A DNA stretch of 64,000 bases from Chlorogloeopsis sp. ULAP01 (GTDB taxonomy: Bacteria > Cyanobacteriota > Cyanobacteriia > Cyanobacteriales > Nostocaceae): NCBI RefSeq assembly GCF_030381805.1, contig NZ_JAUDRH010000019.1:124001-188000 (forward strand), read 5' to 3'. The notes under the pieces are model-generated. The model was not told the DNA's origin. It saw nothing but the letters and a program-made list of their open reading frames with translations, and did no database searches. Numbering within the stretch: the first letter of the stretch is position 1; the number at the start of each line of letters is the position of its first letter. Made by a program: the position numbers and the translations under genes. This document shows positions 7,879 to 17,697 of the stretch, piece after piece.

Positions 7879-9005
7879 CGTTGGTGGAACAAATTACCTA
7901 AAAAACCTTCTATACCGCCTTTACCAGTGCGATCGCCTCTTATTTTAGCTAGTTTTTCCAGCAATTCCCGTTCCTCAGGTAGTATCTTGGTGGGAATATC
8001 GATTAACACTGTAATCATGTGGTCACCTCGACTTACAGGATTACCCAAGCGTGGTACACCACGATTTTCGAGCTTCATGACTGTATTAGGCTGGGTACCG
8101 GGTGGAATTAACAATTCCACAGGCCCATCCACTGTGTTCACCTCTAAACGGGAACCAAGAATAGCCTGAAGATAGCTAATTTTAATTTCCGAGAGAACAT
8201 TAATCCCATCACGCTGGAATTCTGAGTCTTCATTAACGAACAAATAAACGTACAAATCTCCAGGTGGGCCTCCGCGTTGCCCAGCGTCTCCTTCTGAGGA
8301 TATCCGCAGGCGCGTACCGTTGTCTACACCAGCAGGAATAGTAATTTTAAGCTTCTTGGTGACTTGATTTGCTCCTTTACCATCGCAAGCGTCACACTTA
8401 TCTTCAATTACAGTACCTGTACCATTACAGGTGGGGCAGGTGGAGACTTGGGTGAAACTACCAAAAGGTGTTCTAGTGACGCGACGTACTTGACCAGAAC
8501 CACCACAAGTAGAACAAGTGCGGGGTCTTGTTCCTGGTTTTGCACCAGAGCCACTACAAACTTCACAAGTCTCTAAATGGGAAATGCGAATTTCTTTTTC
8601 ACCACCAAATACTGCTTCCCGGAAATCTAATTTCAGGTCTAAACGCAAATCGTCGCCTCTAACCGGGCCACTGCGCCGTCTTTGCGCTTGAGTACCCATG
8701 CCACCGGCAAAACCACTAAAGATACTCTCAAAGATATCGGCAAAACCGCCCATGTCGCCAATATCCTGGAAGCCCACACCGGCACCTGATACACCATCTG
8801 GGCCAAAACGATCATAACGAGCGCGGGTTTCTGGTTCTGAGAGTACCTCATAAGCGCGGTTAATTTCCTTAAATCGCTCCTCAGCTCCCGGTTCTTTGTT
8901 CACGTCTGGGTGATACTTCCGGGCTAAACGGCGATAGGCTTGTTTGATTTCTTCTTTATCGGCGTCACGAGAGACACCCAGAATTTCGTAGTAGTCGCGG
9001 GCCAT
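7875..9005 (-). CDS. dnaJ: Molecular chaperone DnaJ (type I, full length)
   Basis: This is a 376-residue type I DnaJ: J domain at residues 1-70 with the HPD tripeptide (RKYHPDVNKEPG), a G/F-rich linker (about 75-120), four zinc-finger repeats (CEVCSGSG, CSTCGGSG, CPTCNGTG, CDACDGKG) and the C-terminal substrate-binding beta domains. It delivers unfolded clients to DnaK and stimulates its ATPase. It lies downstream of grpE and dnaK on the same strand but separated from dnaK by about 510 bases, so it probably has its own promoter too. The stop overlaps the TusA-like gene by four bases. The start at MARDYYEILGVS is the universal one for the family. Confidence 0.97.
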   Translation of the reverse strand: MARDYYEILGVSRDADKEEIKQAYRRLARKYHPDVNKEPGAEERFKEINRAYEVLSEPETRARYDRFGPDGVSGAGVGFQDIGDMGGFADIFESIFSGFAGGMGTQAQRRRSGPVRGDDLRLDLKLDFREAVFGGEKEIRISHLETCEVCSGSGAKPGTRPRTCSTCGGSGQVRRVTRTPFGSFTQVSTCPTCNGTGTVIEDKCDACDGKGANQVTKKLKITIPAGVDNGTRLRISSEGDAGQRGGPPGDLYVYLFVNEDSEFQRDGINVLSEIKISYLQAILGSRLEVNTVDGPVELLIPPGTQPNTVMKLENRGVPRLGNPVSRGDHMITVLIDIPTKILPEERELLEKLAKIRGDRTGKGGIEGFLGNLFHQR

Positions 9006-9269
9006 ACAGCAAAGGTGAAAGTAAAAAGGTAGAAAGCGGCTATGCAGGGAGAACTCATAAGACGCAACAGCATCTTCACCTCAGGGTGGGACTGCTGTCA
9101 GCATTCAGAAAATCGGGAAGGCAGAAGGCAATAGTTAAATTTTCTTAATAGTTAATTTTACCTTTTACCTTTTACAAAAATCACCAGTAAATCATCAACA
9201 ACAGGTTTTTCTGTAAATTAAATAAACATAAGAGTTTTAACCTGAAGCTGTTCCTTTTATAATTGTGCT

Positions 9270-9402
9270 ACCGAATACGGGAAAACTCCCACCTCAGATA
9301 GAGAGGCTAGCCGCACTTTTAGGTGTGGAAAACCCTCCATTAGTTTGGAAGTGTATCCTTGTCTTGAACCAATGTAGCTGGATTGTTCAACTCCTGGCAA
9401 GA
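9270..9402 (+). ncRNA. Candidate structured small RNA, antisense to the grpE-dnaK-dnaJ direction
   Basis: A TATAAT box (9258-9263) on the plus strand is followed by three stackable hairpins: GGGA/TCCC, CACCT/AGGTG, and a long one in which CTTG, TTGAA and CCAAT pair with ATTG, TTCAA and CAAG, ending at about 9401. No T-run follows directly and no -35 box is obvious. The sequence reminded me of 6S-like RNAs (TTGAACC), but the ends do not pair as 6S ends do. Treat as a structure-based candidate only; an untranslated-leader role on the minus strand is equally possible. Confidence 0.3.
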
Positions 9403-9408
9403 AAAAAT

Positions 9409-9475
9409 AAGGCTAAAGTCTGAAGTTTGAAGGATAAAATTTTTTAATTCCTTCATTTTTTCAAGCCTAAGCCTT
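9409..9475. terminator. Long imperfect inverted repeat after dnaK
   Basis: AAGGCT (9409-9414) pairs with AGCCTT (9470-9475), and TGAAGGA (9428-9434) with TCCTTCA (9449-9455). T-runs lie on both sides of the inner stem. It is placed to terminate dnaK on the minus strand. The arms share words with the hairpins after pilC (17634) and plsC (56595), so it belongs to a repeat family recurring at gene ends. Confidence 0.45.
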
Positions 9476-9518
9476 CACCCTGAGCGGCGATAAGGCGCAC
9501 TGTGCGCGTCTAGTCGGT

Positions 9519-11471
9519 TTAGTCTATCGCTTCATAATCAGCCTGTAGTGTGTTCTCCTGCTCAAAATCAAAATTGAATTGTGGTGTGAGTGTTCCATTG
9601 AAAGTTTCGTTTAGTTCAGAAGTCAAGGAATGATCCCCTGAGGAATTTTCATCGACTTGACCAACACGATTGTAAACTTCAGCACCAATAGTAAATAAAG
9701 TTTGCTGGAAGTCATCCAAGCATTGTTTAAACTCTGCTGTGGAAATACCAGAGTTAGCCATCACTGCTTTCAATTTTGCGAGCTTTTCATCTGCCAAGAC
9801 CTTCATCTGCTCGGCGATCACATTGCCATTATCTTTTAACGTTGATTCATAACTATGTAACAAATTATCTGCTTGGTTTTTGAGTGCTACCATTTCTATG
9901 CGTTTTTTGTCTGCTTCGGCATAGATTTCAGCTTCTTGCCGCATTCTTTCCACTTCGTTGGTACTTAACCCACCTGTATTAGTAATCCGAATGCTCTGTT
10001 CTCTACCTGTACCTCTGTCTTGAGCTGAAACTTTGAGAATGCCGTTAACATCAATTTCAAAACTGACTTCTATTTGTGGTACGCCACGGGGAGCTGGGGG
10101 AATTCCCGCAAGCAGAAATTTACCCAAACTTTTGTTATCCCGTGCCATTGCCCGTTCACCTTGGAGGACATGAATTTCTACCGAGATTTGCCCATCCACG
10201 GCTGTGGAAAAAATTTGGGATTTGCTAGTCGGGATTGTGGTATTGCGTTCGATAATTTTGGTGAAAACTTCTCCTAATGTTTCAATACCCAATGACAAGG
10301 GCGTAACATCCAACAAAAGAAGATTATCGACTTCACCACCAAGTACGCCGGCTTGAATTGCCGCTCCTAATGCCACTGCTTCATCAGGATTAATTGAGCG
10401 ATCGGGAGTTTTACCATTGAAAAATTTGCTTAAGGCATTTTGAACGGCAGGAATACGAGTAGAACCACCAACTAAAATAATGCGATCAATATCTTGTGGT
10501 TTTAGATCTGCGTCTTTGAGCGCCTGAGCCATTGGTTCGATGGTAGCTTCAATTAAATTACTGGAGAGTTCTTCAAATTTGGCGCGGGTAAGTTCTATTT
10601 CTAAATGTTTAGGACCTGTTTCGTTAGCTGTGATAAATGGCAAATTAATTGAAGTACTCAACATAGTGGAGAGTTCAATCTTTGCTTTTTCTGCTGCTTC
10701 CCGCAGTCGTTGCAAAGCCATTTTGTCAACAGAAAGGTCTATTTTCTCTTCTTGTAAGAAATTATCTATCATCCAACGGACGATAGAGTTATCAAAATCA
10801 TCTCCTCCTAAGTGATTGTTCCCGCTAGTTGCCTTCACTTCAAACACACCATCCCCAAGTTGCAGGATGGATACGTCAAAAGTCCCTCCTCCCAAGTCAA
10901 ATACTAGAATCGTCTGTTCTTGATCTTGCTTCTCCAAGCCAAAGGCTAAAGCCGCAGAAGTTGGTTCATTAATAATGCGTAGTACTTCTAGTCCGGCAAT
11001 GGTGCCAGCGTCTTTTGTCGCTTGTCTTTGAGCATCCGTAAAATAAGCAGGCACGGTGATCACTGCTTGAGTTACCGATTCTCCGAGAAAGTTTTCTGCA
11101 TCCTGCTTCAATTTTTGCAGGATCATCGCGGAAACTTCTTGTGGTGTGTAGTTACGTCCACGAATGTGGACATCAACGGTGTCATCTCGACCTTTGACAC
11201 ATTGATAGGGAACGCGATCGCGTTCTGCTTGAGTGTCCTCCCAGCGACGACCAATAAATCGCTTGATGCTATAGACTGTATTCTCCGCATTGGTTACGGC
11301 TTGGCGCTTTGCCAGTGGCCCGACTAAGCGTTCACCGCCTTTACCAAAACCTACAATACTAGGAGTAGTTCGTCCGCCTTCTGAATTAGCAATGACGATT
11401 GGTTGACCACCTTCTAAAATTGCCACGCAACTGTTGGTAGTGCCTAAGTCGATCCCAATAACTTTTCCCAT
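9519..11471 (-). CDS. dnaK: Molecular chaperone DnaK (Hsp70)
   Basis: A 650-residue Hsp70. The nucleotide-binding domain opens MGKVIGIDLGTTNSCVAI and contains VFDLGGGTFDVS and ILVGGSTRIPAVQ; the linker and substrate domain follow (LLLLDVTPLSLGIET). I chose ATG at 11471 because MGKVIGIDLGTTNS is the family start; an upstream in-frame start would add 12 unrelated residues. The C-terminal tail (about 40 residues, TLTPQFNFDFEQENTLQADY) lacks the usual EEVD-like or acidic DnaK2 ending, so the paralogue class is not certain. It works with GrpE and DnaJ encoded on either side in the same direction. Cyanobacteria carry several DnaK paralogues; this gene order is the one associated with the general stress chaperone. 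Confidence 0.97.
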   Translation of the reverse strand: MGKVIGIDLGTTNSCVAILEGGQPIVIANSEGGRTTPSIVGFGKGGERLVGPLAKRQAVTNAENTVYSIKRFIGRRWEDTQAERDRVPYQCVKGRDDTVDVHIRGRNYTPQEVSAMILQKLKQDAENFLGESVTQAVITVPAYFTDAQRQATKDAGTIAGLEVLRIINEPTSAALAFGLEKQDQEQTILVFDLGGGTFDVSILQLGDGVFEVKATSGNNHLGGDDFDNSIVRWMIDNFLQEEKIDLSVDKMALQRLREAAEKAKIELSTMLSTSINLPFITANETGPKHLEIELTRAKFEELSSNLIEATIEPMAQALKDADLKPQDIDRIILVGGSTRIPAVQNALSKFFNGKTPDRSINPDEAVALGAAIQAGVLGGEVDNLLLLDVTPLSLGIETLGEVFTKIIERNTTIPTSKSQIFSTAVDGQISVEIHVLQGERAMARDNKSLGKFLLAGIPPAPRGVPQIEVSFEIDVNGILKVSAQDRGTGREQSIRITNTGGLSTNEVERMRQEAEIYAEADKKRIEMVALKNQADNLLHSYESTLKDNGNVIAEQMKVLADEKLAKLKAVMANSGISTAEFKQCLDDFQQTLFTIGAEVYNRVGQVDENSSGDHSLTSELNETFNGTLTPQFNFDFEQENTLQADYEAID

Positions 11472-11745
11472 GTGAATCGGTATATTTGCTGAGTTTTCAC
11501 TCCTCAAAGTTTTACTAGATGCACGGAGGACAGTTTCATTAGATGCATTTATTTGCTGAAACTGTCTTTCCGTTAACCAGTAGCAGACCTGACAAAGAGA
11601 TCTGCAAAACTTTTGGTGTGTTGTGGCGCGGACTACCTTTTGTAGGTTTTGAGATGCGATGCTCGCCTAGTTATGTTCAGTGGTCATTGGTCATTGATTA
11701 ATAGTTACTATTGATACAAATGACAAATGACAAAAGGACGACTAT

Positions 11746-12486
11746 TTAACTATTTGCTGAACTCGACTGATTTTCCTCTGAAGGTGGCATATCTTCCTTC
11801 GGAGCAGCCACTTTCACCATTGAATGGCGCAGCACGCGATCGCCCAAGTAATATCCGCGTATTAACTCTTCTAACACTGTTCCTTCAGGATGTTCATCCG
11901 TAGGTTCCCGCATTACTGCTTCGTGTAGGTTGGGATCGAATGGTTGACCTTCAGGACGCATCGGTGACACGCCCAAGCGCTTCAGGCAGTCTACTAATAG
12001 TTTGTAGACACCCTGATAACTTTTATGAATTCCCATCTCCCCATCGTTTTGGGGTTTGATTTGCGATCGCGCCCGTTCAAAATTATCAACTACTGGTAGT
12101 AACTCAGTAATTGTGTTCCGTTTCACCTGTGCTTCTAAGTCTTCTTTTTCTTTAACCATGCGTTTGCGGTAATTTTCAAAATCTGCCGCAATTCGCATAT
12201 ATTGGTTGCTACGCTCTTCTAGCTGGGCTTTGAGAGACTCTATTTGTTGGCTCATTTGCGCTAATGCCGCTGTGTCAACTGTAGTTGCCTCAGTGGCAGT
12301 AACCCCATTGTCAGGAGTCGGCATAACTGTATCTTCGGATACGTTAGCTGCTGTCTCTGTTACCTCGTTGCCAGGTTCGTTGACGTTGGATGGAGCTGGG
12401 GAGTCACTATTCATTGCTTGCTTAACCTCTGTTGCTTCACCAAATTGCTGGCTCGTATTGTTTAAATATTTATCTTCGTCCATCAT
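11746..12486 (-). CDS. grpE: Nucleotide exchange factor GrpE
   Basis: A 246-residue GrpE, longer than the bacterial norm because of an acidic, disordered N-terminal extension of roughly 75 residues (rich in Glu, Thr, Asn and Val). The GrpE core then reads as a long coiled coil (LEERSNQYMRIAADFENYRK) followed by the beta-wing domain (QPFDPNLHEAVMRE, VLRHSMVKVAAP). It releases ADP from DnaK. It is first in the grpE-dnaK-dnaJ block, with 274 bases to dnaK. Two adjacent ATGs (12486 and 12483) are possible starts. Divergent from pilB across a 0.6-kb spacer. Confidence 0.96.
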   Translation of the reverse strand: MMDEDKYLNNTSQQFGEATEVKQAMNSDSPAPSNVNEPGNEVTETAANVSEDTVMPTPDNGVTATEATTVDTAALAQMSQQIESLKAQLEERSNQYMRIAADFENYRKRMVKEKEDLEAQVKRNTITELLPVVDNFERARSQIKPQNDGEMGIHKSYQGVYKLLVDCLKRLGVSPMRPEGQPFDPNLHEAVMREPTDEHPEGTVLEELIRGYYLGDRVLRHSMVKVAAPKEDMPPSEENQSSSANS

Positions 12487-13098
12487 TATGTACTCATCCC
12501 AGATGCTTATACAGCAATTTTCACGCTAGATTGTAGCCATTAGACAAATGGTGCAGAAAACGGTCAGAGCTTCTGCCGCTTGATTCCCTTGCTCAATGGC
12601 AACAATTGGCGTCTTTTTTACTGGAAGTGATGTCACCGTCCTCTATTGTGACAAATGGTGAGCGCAAGCGTGCAGACAGTAAAGGAGAATGGGGATTGGG
12701 GATTGGAAAATTGGGGAGGCAGCCGCGCTCTTCAAACTACCTTCCAGCGCGATCGCTAAAATTTAATTTTTAAGATTTCATCAGTCGCTAATTGAAATTG
12801 ACATTTCGATGATTAAGAATTCCTCAGAAAAGATTAAAAATCAAAGCCCTTAAACTCCAAAATTTCATCTTCTGCATTATAAGTAAAATTTCTCACTACT
12901 TGAGTCTGATTAATTCTAAAAATTTAATTTTTTAATTACAGTGAAAACACGTAAATTTTTATTTTAAGAATAAGCTCAACAACACAACACTGTTAGCAAA
13001 CCAAAAATTTTTGAATCGATATTAATTAAGTGGAAATGTAAATAATCGCTTTCAGCTTGGGAATACTCTAATCTAAGGGTTTCCGCAATAGCTAATTT
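12487..13098. other. Divergent promoter region, grpE and pilB
   Basis: A 0.6-kb spacer between divergent genes. It contains a G-rich near-repeat (GGGGATTGGGGATTGG near 12690), of the same style as the insert inside rsgA, and an AT-rich half near pilB. No CIRCE element and no confident -35/-10 pair seen. Confidence 0.4.
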
Positions 13099-15111
13099 AT
13101 GACTTACTCGTCACCACAACGGCGCAGTACCGCTCTCACTACCAGAACAGAGTTTTCGCCTTTTGGCAATAAACTTGTTTCATCTGGCTTTGTCAATAAC
13201 GAGCAGATGAAACAAGCACTGATGGAAAGTCGCAAATCTGGTAGACCTTTGACAGAGATACTGGAATCGATATCAGGGCGACAACTATCACCAGAGTTAC
13301 TCAGACAGTACAAAAAGCAGCAATTATTTGAACTAAAAATACTTTATGGCGTTGAATCTCTAGATCCGGAAGTCAGTCCTGTAGGTAACACAACAGTTGC
13401 CAGTCTAATTGATGGCTTAATTCCGGTAGATATTTGTCGTCGTCATCGCTTAGTACCACTGGCAAAAAATGAAAACCAAAATCCACCTTCAGTTTTGGTG
13501 GCAATGGTTGATCCAGATAACCTAGAAGCATCGGATGATCTCAATCGTATCTTGCGCCCCCAAGGTCTAGTTTTGCAACGGATGGTAATTGCTCAAGAAG
13601 ATTACCAGCAGCTTATCAACCAATACTTGGATGATTTGGCTGTTCGGCAAAAGCACTTGGAACAAGAAAAATATACAGACATCAATCAGGATTTAGAAAA
13701 TCTAGAAAATCTAGACATCAATGATGCTCCTGAAGAAGCTGATGCTGATTTGGGAGCGGCAATGAAAGGTGCCGAAGATGCTCCGGTGATCAACTTGGTA
13801 AACAGAATCCTGGCAAAAGCACTGCATGAAAAGGTTTCTGATATTCACATCGAACCACAGGAAGAAAATTTACGCATTCGCTTTCGCAAGGATGGAGTGC
13901 TGCGCGAGGCGTTCGATCCTCTGCCCAAAAAAATCATTCCGGCTGTAACAGCTCGATTTAAGATTATCTCCAACTTAGATATTGCTGAACGACGTCTACC
14001 GCAAGATGGACGTATCCGCCGTCTATTTGAAGGACGTAAAGTAGACTTTCGTGTCAATACCTTACCCAGTCGCTACGGAGAAAAAGTTTGTCTACGGATT
14101 TTAGACAACTCTGCAACGCAACTCGGTTTGGATAAATTAATTACCGATCCAGAGACTTTGCAAATTGTCCAGGAAATGGTCAGCCGTCCTTTTGGTCTAA
14201 TTTTAGTCACAGGGCCTACTGGATCTGGTAAAACAACTTCTTTATATTCAGCACTAGCAGAAAAAAATAGCCCTGGAATTAATATCAGCACCGTTGAAGA
14301 TCCCATCGAATACAGTTTGCCGGGGATTACTCAAGTGCAGGTAATTCGAGAAAAAGGATTGGATTTTGCCACTGCATTGCGAGCTTTCTTACGGCAAGAT
14401 CCGGATGTGCTGCTAGTGGGTGAAACGCGGGATAAAGAAACAGCAAAAACAGCGATTGAGGCAGCATTAACAGGTCACTTAGTATTAACTACCTTACATA
14501 CCAATGATGCTCCTGGTGCGATCGCCCGTTTAGGAGAAATGGGCATTGAACCTTTCATGGTTTCCAGTTCGCTGATCGGTGTTTTAGCACAGCGTTTAAT
14601 GCGGCGTGTATGCCCCGATTGTCGCATTGCTTATACTCCCACTGTGGAGGAACTGGCTCGTTATGGTTTATCAGCCTCCCAAGAAGTAGGAGTAACCTTT
14701 TACAAAGCTAATACTCTAACCGGAGAGCAACTTCAAGAAGCGAAAGCCAAAGGGCATCTTTGCTCTACTTGTAATGGTGTTGGCTACAAAGGACGCAGTG
14801 GTGTCTATGAGGTAATGCGAATTACTGAAAACCTGCAAACCCTCATTAATCAAGAAGCACCAACAGAACGCATCAAGGAAGTAGCAGTAGAAGAAGGGAT
14901 GAAAACCTTACTGGCGTACAGTTTGGATTTGGTGCGCCAAGGTACAACCACTCTAGAAGAAGTAGAACGGGTAACTTTCACTGATACAGGTTTGGAAGCT
15001 GAATTGAAAGCCAAGCGCAAGACAAGCCTTACCTGTCGGACTTGTAATGCTGGATTGCAACCAGAATGGATGGATTGTCCTTACTGTATGACACCTCGAT
15101 TTCAGGATTAA
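13099..15111 (+). CDS. pilB: Type IV pilus assembly ATPase PilB
   Basis: A 670-residue GspE/PilB secretion ATPase that powers pilus extension from the cytoplasmic face of the inner membrane. Domains: N-terminal MshEN-like region (residues about 20-180), then the N2 and RecA-like ATPase domains with Walker A GPTGSGKTTSLYSA, the Asp box IRFRKDGVLRE, Walker B DPDVLLVGETRD and the His box HLVLTTLHTNDAPGA. The PilB zinc tetracysteine is split as VCPDC and HLCSTC. A second Cys4 zinc-ribbon-like tail (CRTC and CPYC, last 30 residues) follows, an extension I associate with cyanobacterial PilB. It is first in pilB-pilT-pilC, 45 bases before pilT, and would support motility and DNA uptake. Confidence 0.96.
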   Translation: MTYSSPQRRSTALTTRTEFSPFGNKLVSSGFVNNEQMKQALMESRKSGRPLTEILESISGRQLSPELLRQYKKQQLFELKILYGVESLDPEVSPVGNTTVASLIDGLIPVDICRRHRLVPLAKNENQNPPSVLVAMVDPDNLEASDDLNRILRPQGLVLQRMVIAQEDYQQLINQYLDDLAVRQKHLEQEKYTDINQDLENLENLDINDAPEEADADLGAAMKGAEDAPVINLVNRILAKALHEKVSDIHIEPQEENLRIRFRKDGVLREAFDPLPKKIIPAVTARFKIISNLDIAERRLPQDGRIRRLFEGRKVDFRVNTLPSRYGEKVCLRILDNSATQLGLDKLITDPETLQIVQEMVSRPFGLILVTGPTGSGKTTSLYSALAEKNSPGINISTVEDPIEYSLPGITQVQVIREKGLDFATALRAFLRQDPDVLLVGETRDKETAKTAIEAALTGHLVLTTLHTNDAPGAIARLGEMGIEPFMVSSSLIGVLAQRLMRRVCPDCRIAYTPTVEELARYGLSASQEVGVTFYKANTLTGEQLQEAKAKGHLCSTCNGVGYKGRSGVYEVMRITENLQTLINQEAPTERIKEVAVEEGMKTLLAYSLDLVRQGTTTLEEVERVTFTDTGLEAELKAKRKTSLTCRTCNAGLQPEWMDCPYCMTPRFQD

Positions 15112-15156
15112 CCATTAGCTATTAGCCAAACAACCAATAACATCGGAGCCAAAACT

Positions 15157-16284
15157 ATGGAAATGATGATTGAAGATTTAATGGAGCAGATGATTGAAAT
15201 GGGGGGTTCGGATATGCATTTATCTGCTGGTTTGCCTCCTTATTTTCGTATTAGTGGCAAACTCACTCCCATTGGTGAAGAACTCTTGTCTGGGGATCAG
15301 TGTCAAAGGCTGATTTTTAGTATGTTAAACAACTCCCAAAGAAAAACATTAGAGCAGAACTGGGAGTTAGATTGCTCCTATGGTGTCAAGGGATTGGCAC
15401 GTTTTCGCGTCAATGTTTACAAAGAGCGCGGTACCTACGCAGCTTGCTTGCGGGCGTTAAGTTCTAAAATTCCCAACTTTGATAAATTAGGTTTGCCAGA
15501 TGTAGTGCGGGAAATGGCAGACAAGCCCAGAGGATTGATTTTGGTTACCGGGCCTACAGGTTCTGGAAAGACAACTACCCTAGCAGCAATTATCGATCTG
15601 ATTAACCGCACACGGGCAGAACATATTTTAACAATAGAAGACCCAATTGAGTTTGTTTACGAACCAATCAAAAGCCTCGTACATCAACGACAGTTGAATG
15701 AAGACACTAAAAGTTTTGCTAATGCTTTAAGAGCGGCTTTACGAGAAGATCCAGATATTATCCTAATTGGGGAAATGCGAGATTTAGAAACTATTTCTCT
15801 GGCAATTTCTGCTGCTGAAACTGGACACTTAGTATTTGGAACTTTGCACACTAGTTCAGCTGCGCAAACAGTTGACAGAATTATTGACGTTTTTCCTGCG
15901 GATAGACAAACGCAGATTCGAGTGCAGTTATCTAATTCACTTGTAGCCGTATTTAGTCAAACTTTAGTCTCAAAGAAAAACCCTAAACCAGGTGAGTTTG
16001 GGAGGGTAATGGCCCAGGAAATTATGATAGTTACTCCTGCTATTTCAAACTTAATTCGTGAAGGGAAAACAGCCCAAATTTATTCCGCAATCCAAACAGG
16101 CGGAAAGTTGGGAATGCAAACTTTAGAAAAAGTTCTAGCCGACTTGTACAAACAGGGAACTATCTCATTTGAATCTGCTATGGCTAAAACTTCTAAGCCA
16201 GATGAAGTACAACGCTTAATCGGTTCTGCTCCACCATCTGCTGCTGGAAAACCTGGTGTTGGTACTGCTGTAAAAGCACACTAA
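15157..16284 (+). CDS. pilT: Type IV pilus retraction ATPase PilT
   Basis: A 375-residue PilT: the N-terminal PAS-like domain begins with GGSDMHLSAGLPPYFRISG, followed by a RecA core with Walker A GPTGSGKTTTLAA, Asp box ARFRVNVYKERG, Walker B DPDIILIGEMRD and His box TGHLVFGTLHTSSAAQT. The helical C-terminus with LIREGKTAQIYSAIQTG corresponds to the AIRAGE-type retraction element. It disassembles pili, opposing PilB encoded just upstream. The start ATG is followed closely by a second in-frame ATG (EMMIEDLMEQMIEMGGSD), so initiation could be a few codons later. Middle gene of the pilBTC operon. Confidence 0.96.
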   Translation: MEMMIEDLMEQMIEMGGSDMHLSAGLPPYFRISGKLTPIGEELLSGDQCQRLIFSMLNNSQRKTLEQNWELDCSYGVKGLARFRVNVYKERGTYAACLRALSSKIPNFDKLGLPDVVREMADKPRGLILVTGPTGSGKTTTLAAIIDLINRTRAEHILTIEDPIEFVYEPIKSLVHQRQLNEDTKSFANALRAALREDPDIILIGEMRDLETISLAISAAETGHLVFGTLHTSSAAQTVDRIIDVFPADRQTQIRVQLSNSLVAVFSQTLVSKKNPKPGEFGRVMAQEIMIVTPAISNLIREGKTAQIYSAIQTGGKLGMQTLEKVLADLYKQGTISFESAMAKTSKPDEVQRLIGSAPPSAAGKPGVGTAVKAH

Positions 16285-16405
16285 AGAACTGTGTTACTGC
16301 TAATTTGTTGTTTGGTTTTTACTATTAATTTCCAAACAACCAATAATAAAAAATTAACAATAAACAACTAATAATTATAAAATTCTCACGGATAGAGTTA
16401 AATTT

Positions 16406-17626
16406 ATGCCCACATTTGTTGCTCGTGTTCGGGATTCACAAGGAAAATCAAAAACTGAAACAATTGTTGCGGAAACATTAGCGCAAGCACGCACTAATCT
16501 TAGGCAACAGGGTTTTATTGTCCAAGATTTAAAAACTTCTAAAGGATTTGGAAGCTTCGACCTGAAAAAAATTCAGATGTCATTAACGAAGGTTTCCGTT
16601 AAAGATAAAGCAGTTTTTTCTCGCCAATTTGCAGCTTTGGTAAATGCGGGAGTGGCAATAGTCAGAAGTTTAGGTGTACTGTCTGAACAGTGTAGCAATC
16701 CTAAACTGAAACAAGCGCTTTTGGATATTAGTGGCGAAGTTCAAAATGGGGTAAACCTTTCAGAGGCAATGCGTAAGCATCCTGATTGTTTTGATAATTT
16801 GTATGTCAGCATGGTTCAGGCTGGCGAAGTTGGTGGTGTTTTGGATGAGGTTCTAAATCGCTTATCTAAGTTATTAGAAGATATTGCCCGATTACAAAAC
16901 CAAATTAAATCAGCGCTGGCTTATCCAGTGGTGGTGGGTTTTTTAGCCACAGCCATCTTTATTGGGATGACAGTTTTTTTGATTCCCATATTTGCCAATA
17001 TTTTCAAAGAGTTAGGTACTGAATTACCAGCCCTAACGCAATTCTTGATGAGTTGTAGTGAAGTTTTGCGAAGTTGGCGGGTTTTAGTAATCATTGGTAT
17101 TTTCATCGCAGCGGGAATTGCTTACAAACAGTACTATAAAACTCGCGTAGGTAAGGAAACTATTGACCGTCTTTCCCTGAAAATGCCTTTATTTGGAGAT
17201 TTAATCCAAAAATCATCGGTTGCTCGTTTTAGCCGTACTTTTGGTGCTTTGACTCGTTCAGGTGTTCCAATTCTCACTTCCTTAGAAATTGTGCGGGATA
17301 CTTCTGGAAACCAAATGGTTGCTAACGCAATAGAAGCAGCCCGTTCAGATATTCAACAAGGAGGAATGATTAGTTTGGCATTACAAAAAGATAAGGTTTT
17401 TCCCCCTATGGCTATTCAAATGATCAGTATTGGGGAAGAAACTGGAGAAATAGATGGAATGTTAATGAAAATTGCTGATTTCTATGAAGATGAAGTAGAA
17501 CAAGCAGTAAAAGCCCTAACTAGTGTTTTGGAACCACTGATGATTGTGGTGTTGGGAGGGATGGTTGGTACGATTTTGCTAGCAATGTACCTGCCTATGT
17601 TTAAAGTCTTCGAGAAACTGGGCTAA
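16406..17626 (+). CDS. pilC: Type IV pilus inner-membrane platform protein PilC
   Basis: A 406-residue protein with two T2SF/GspF domains, the first around residues 68-190 and the second around 270-395, each ending in hydrophobic helices (YPVVVGFLATAIFIGMTVFL; LEPLMIVVLGGMVGTILLAM). Three to four membrane segments are evident. It is the platform on which PilB and PilT act. The N-terminus (MPTFVARVRDSQGKSKTETI) is the typical PilC start. It closes the pilB-pilT-pilC cluster, 121 bases after pilT, and a strong hairpin follows its stop. Confidence 0.95.
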   Translation: MPTFVARVRDSQGKSKTETIVAETLAQARTNLRQQGFIVQDLKTSKGFGSFDLKKIQMSLTKVSVKDKAVFSRQFAALVNAGVAIVRSLGVLSEQCSNPKLKQALLDISGEVQNGVNLSEAMRKHPDCFDNLYVSMVQAGEVGGVLDEVLNRLSKLLEDIARLQNQIKSALAYPVVVGFLATAIFIGMTVFLIPIFANIFKELGTELPALTQFLMSCSEVLRSWRVLVIIGIFIAAGIAYKQYYKTRVGKETIDRLSLKMPLFGDLIQKSSVARFSRTFGALTRSGVPILTSLEIVRDTSGNQMVANAIEAARSDIQQGGMISLALQKDKVFPPMAIQMISIGEETGEIDGMLMKIADFYEDEVEQAVKALTSVLEPLMIVVLGGMVGTILLAMYLPMFKVFEKLG

Positions 17627-17633
17627 GAACAGA

Positions 17634-17666
17634 TGAAGGATGAAATTTTTCATATTTCATCCTTCA
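17634..17666 (+). terminator. Hairpin after pilC
   Basis: A perfect 12-bp inverted repeat, TGAAGGATGAAA (17634-17645) and its complement (17655-17666), with a 9-base loop, starts seven bases after the pilC stop. No long T-run follows, so termination may be weak, and the next gene (17698) might be read through. Confidence 0.5.
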
Positions 17667-17697
17667 CCCTTTACATTTCATCTTTATTATTAAAATA

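Larger units (their letters stand above)
9006..9518. other. dnaK-dnaJ intergenic region
   Basis: About 510 bases between the dnaK stop and the dnaJ start. It holds a candidate structured RNA on the plus strand (9270-9402), a long imperfect inverted repeat (9409-9475) that may end the dnaK transcript, and presumably the dnaJ promoter. I did not find a CIRCE operator (TTAGCACTC-N9-GAGTGCTAA). Confidence 0.5.

Noticed and set aside
9258..9402. 6S RNA or tmRNA call for the structured region
   Set aside because: The ends do not pair into the long closing stem of 6S RNA, and there is no tRNA-like domain or tag frame; kept only as an unnamed candidate.
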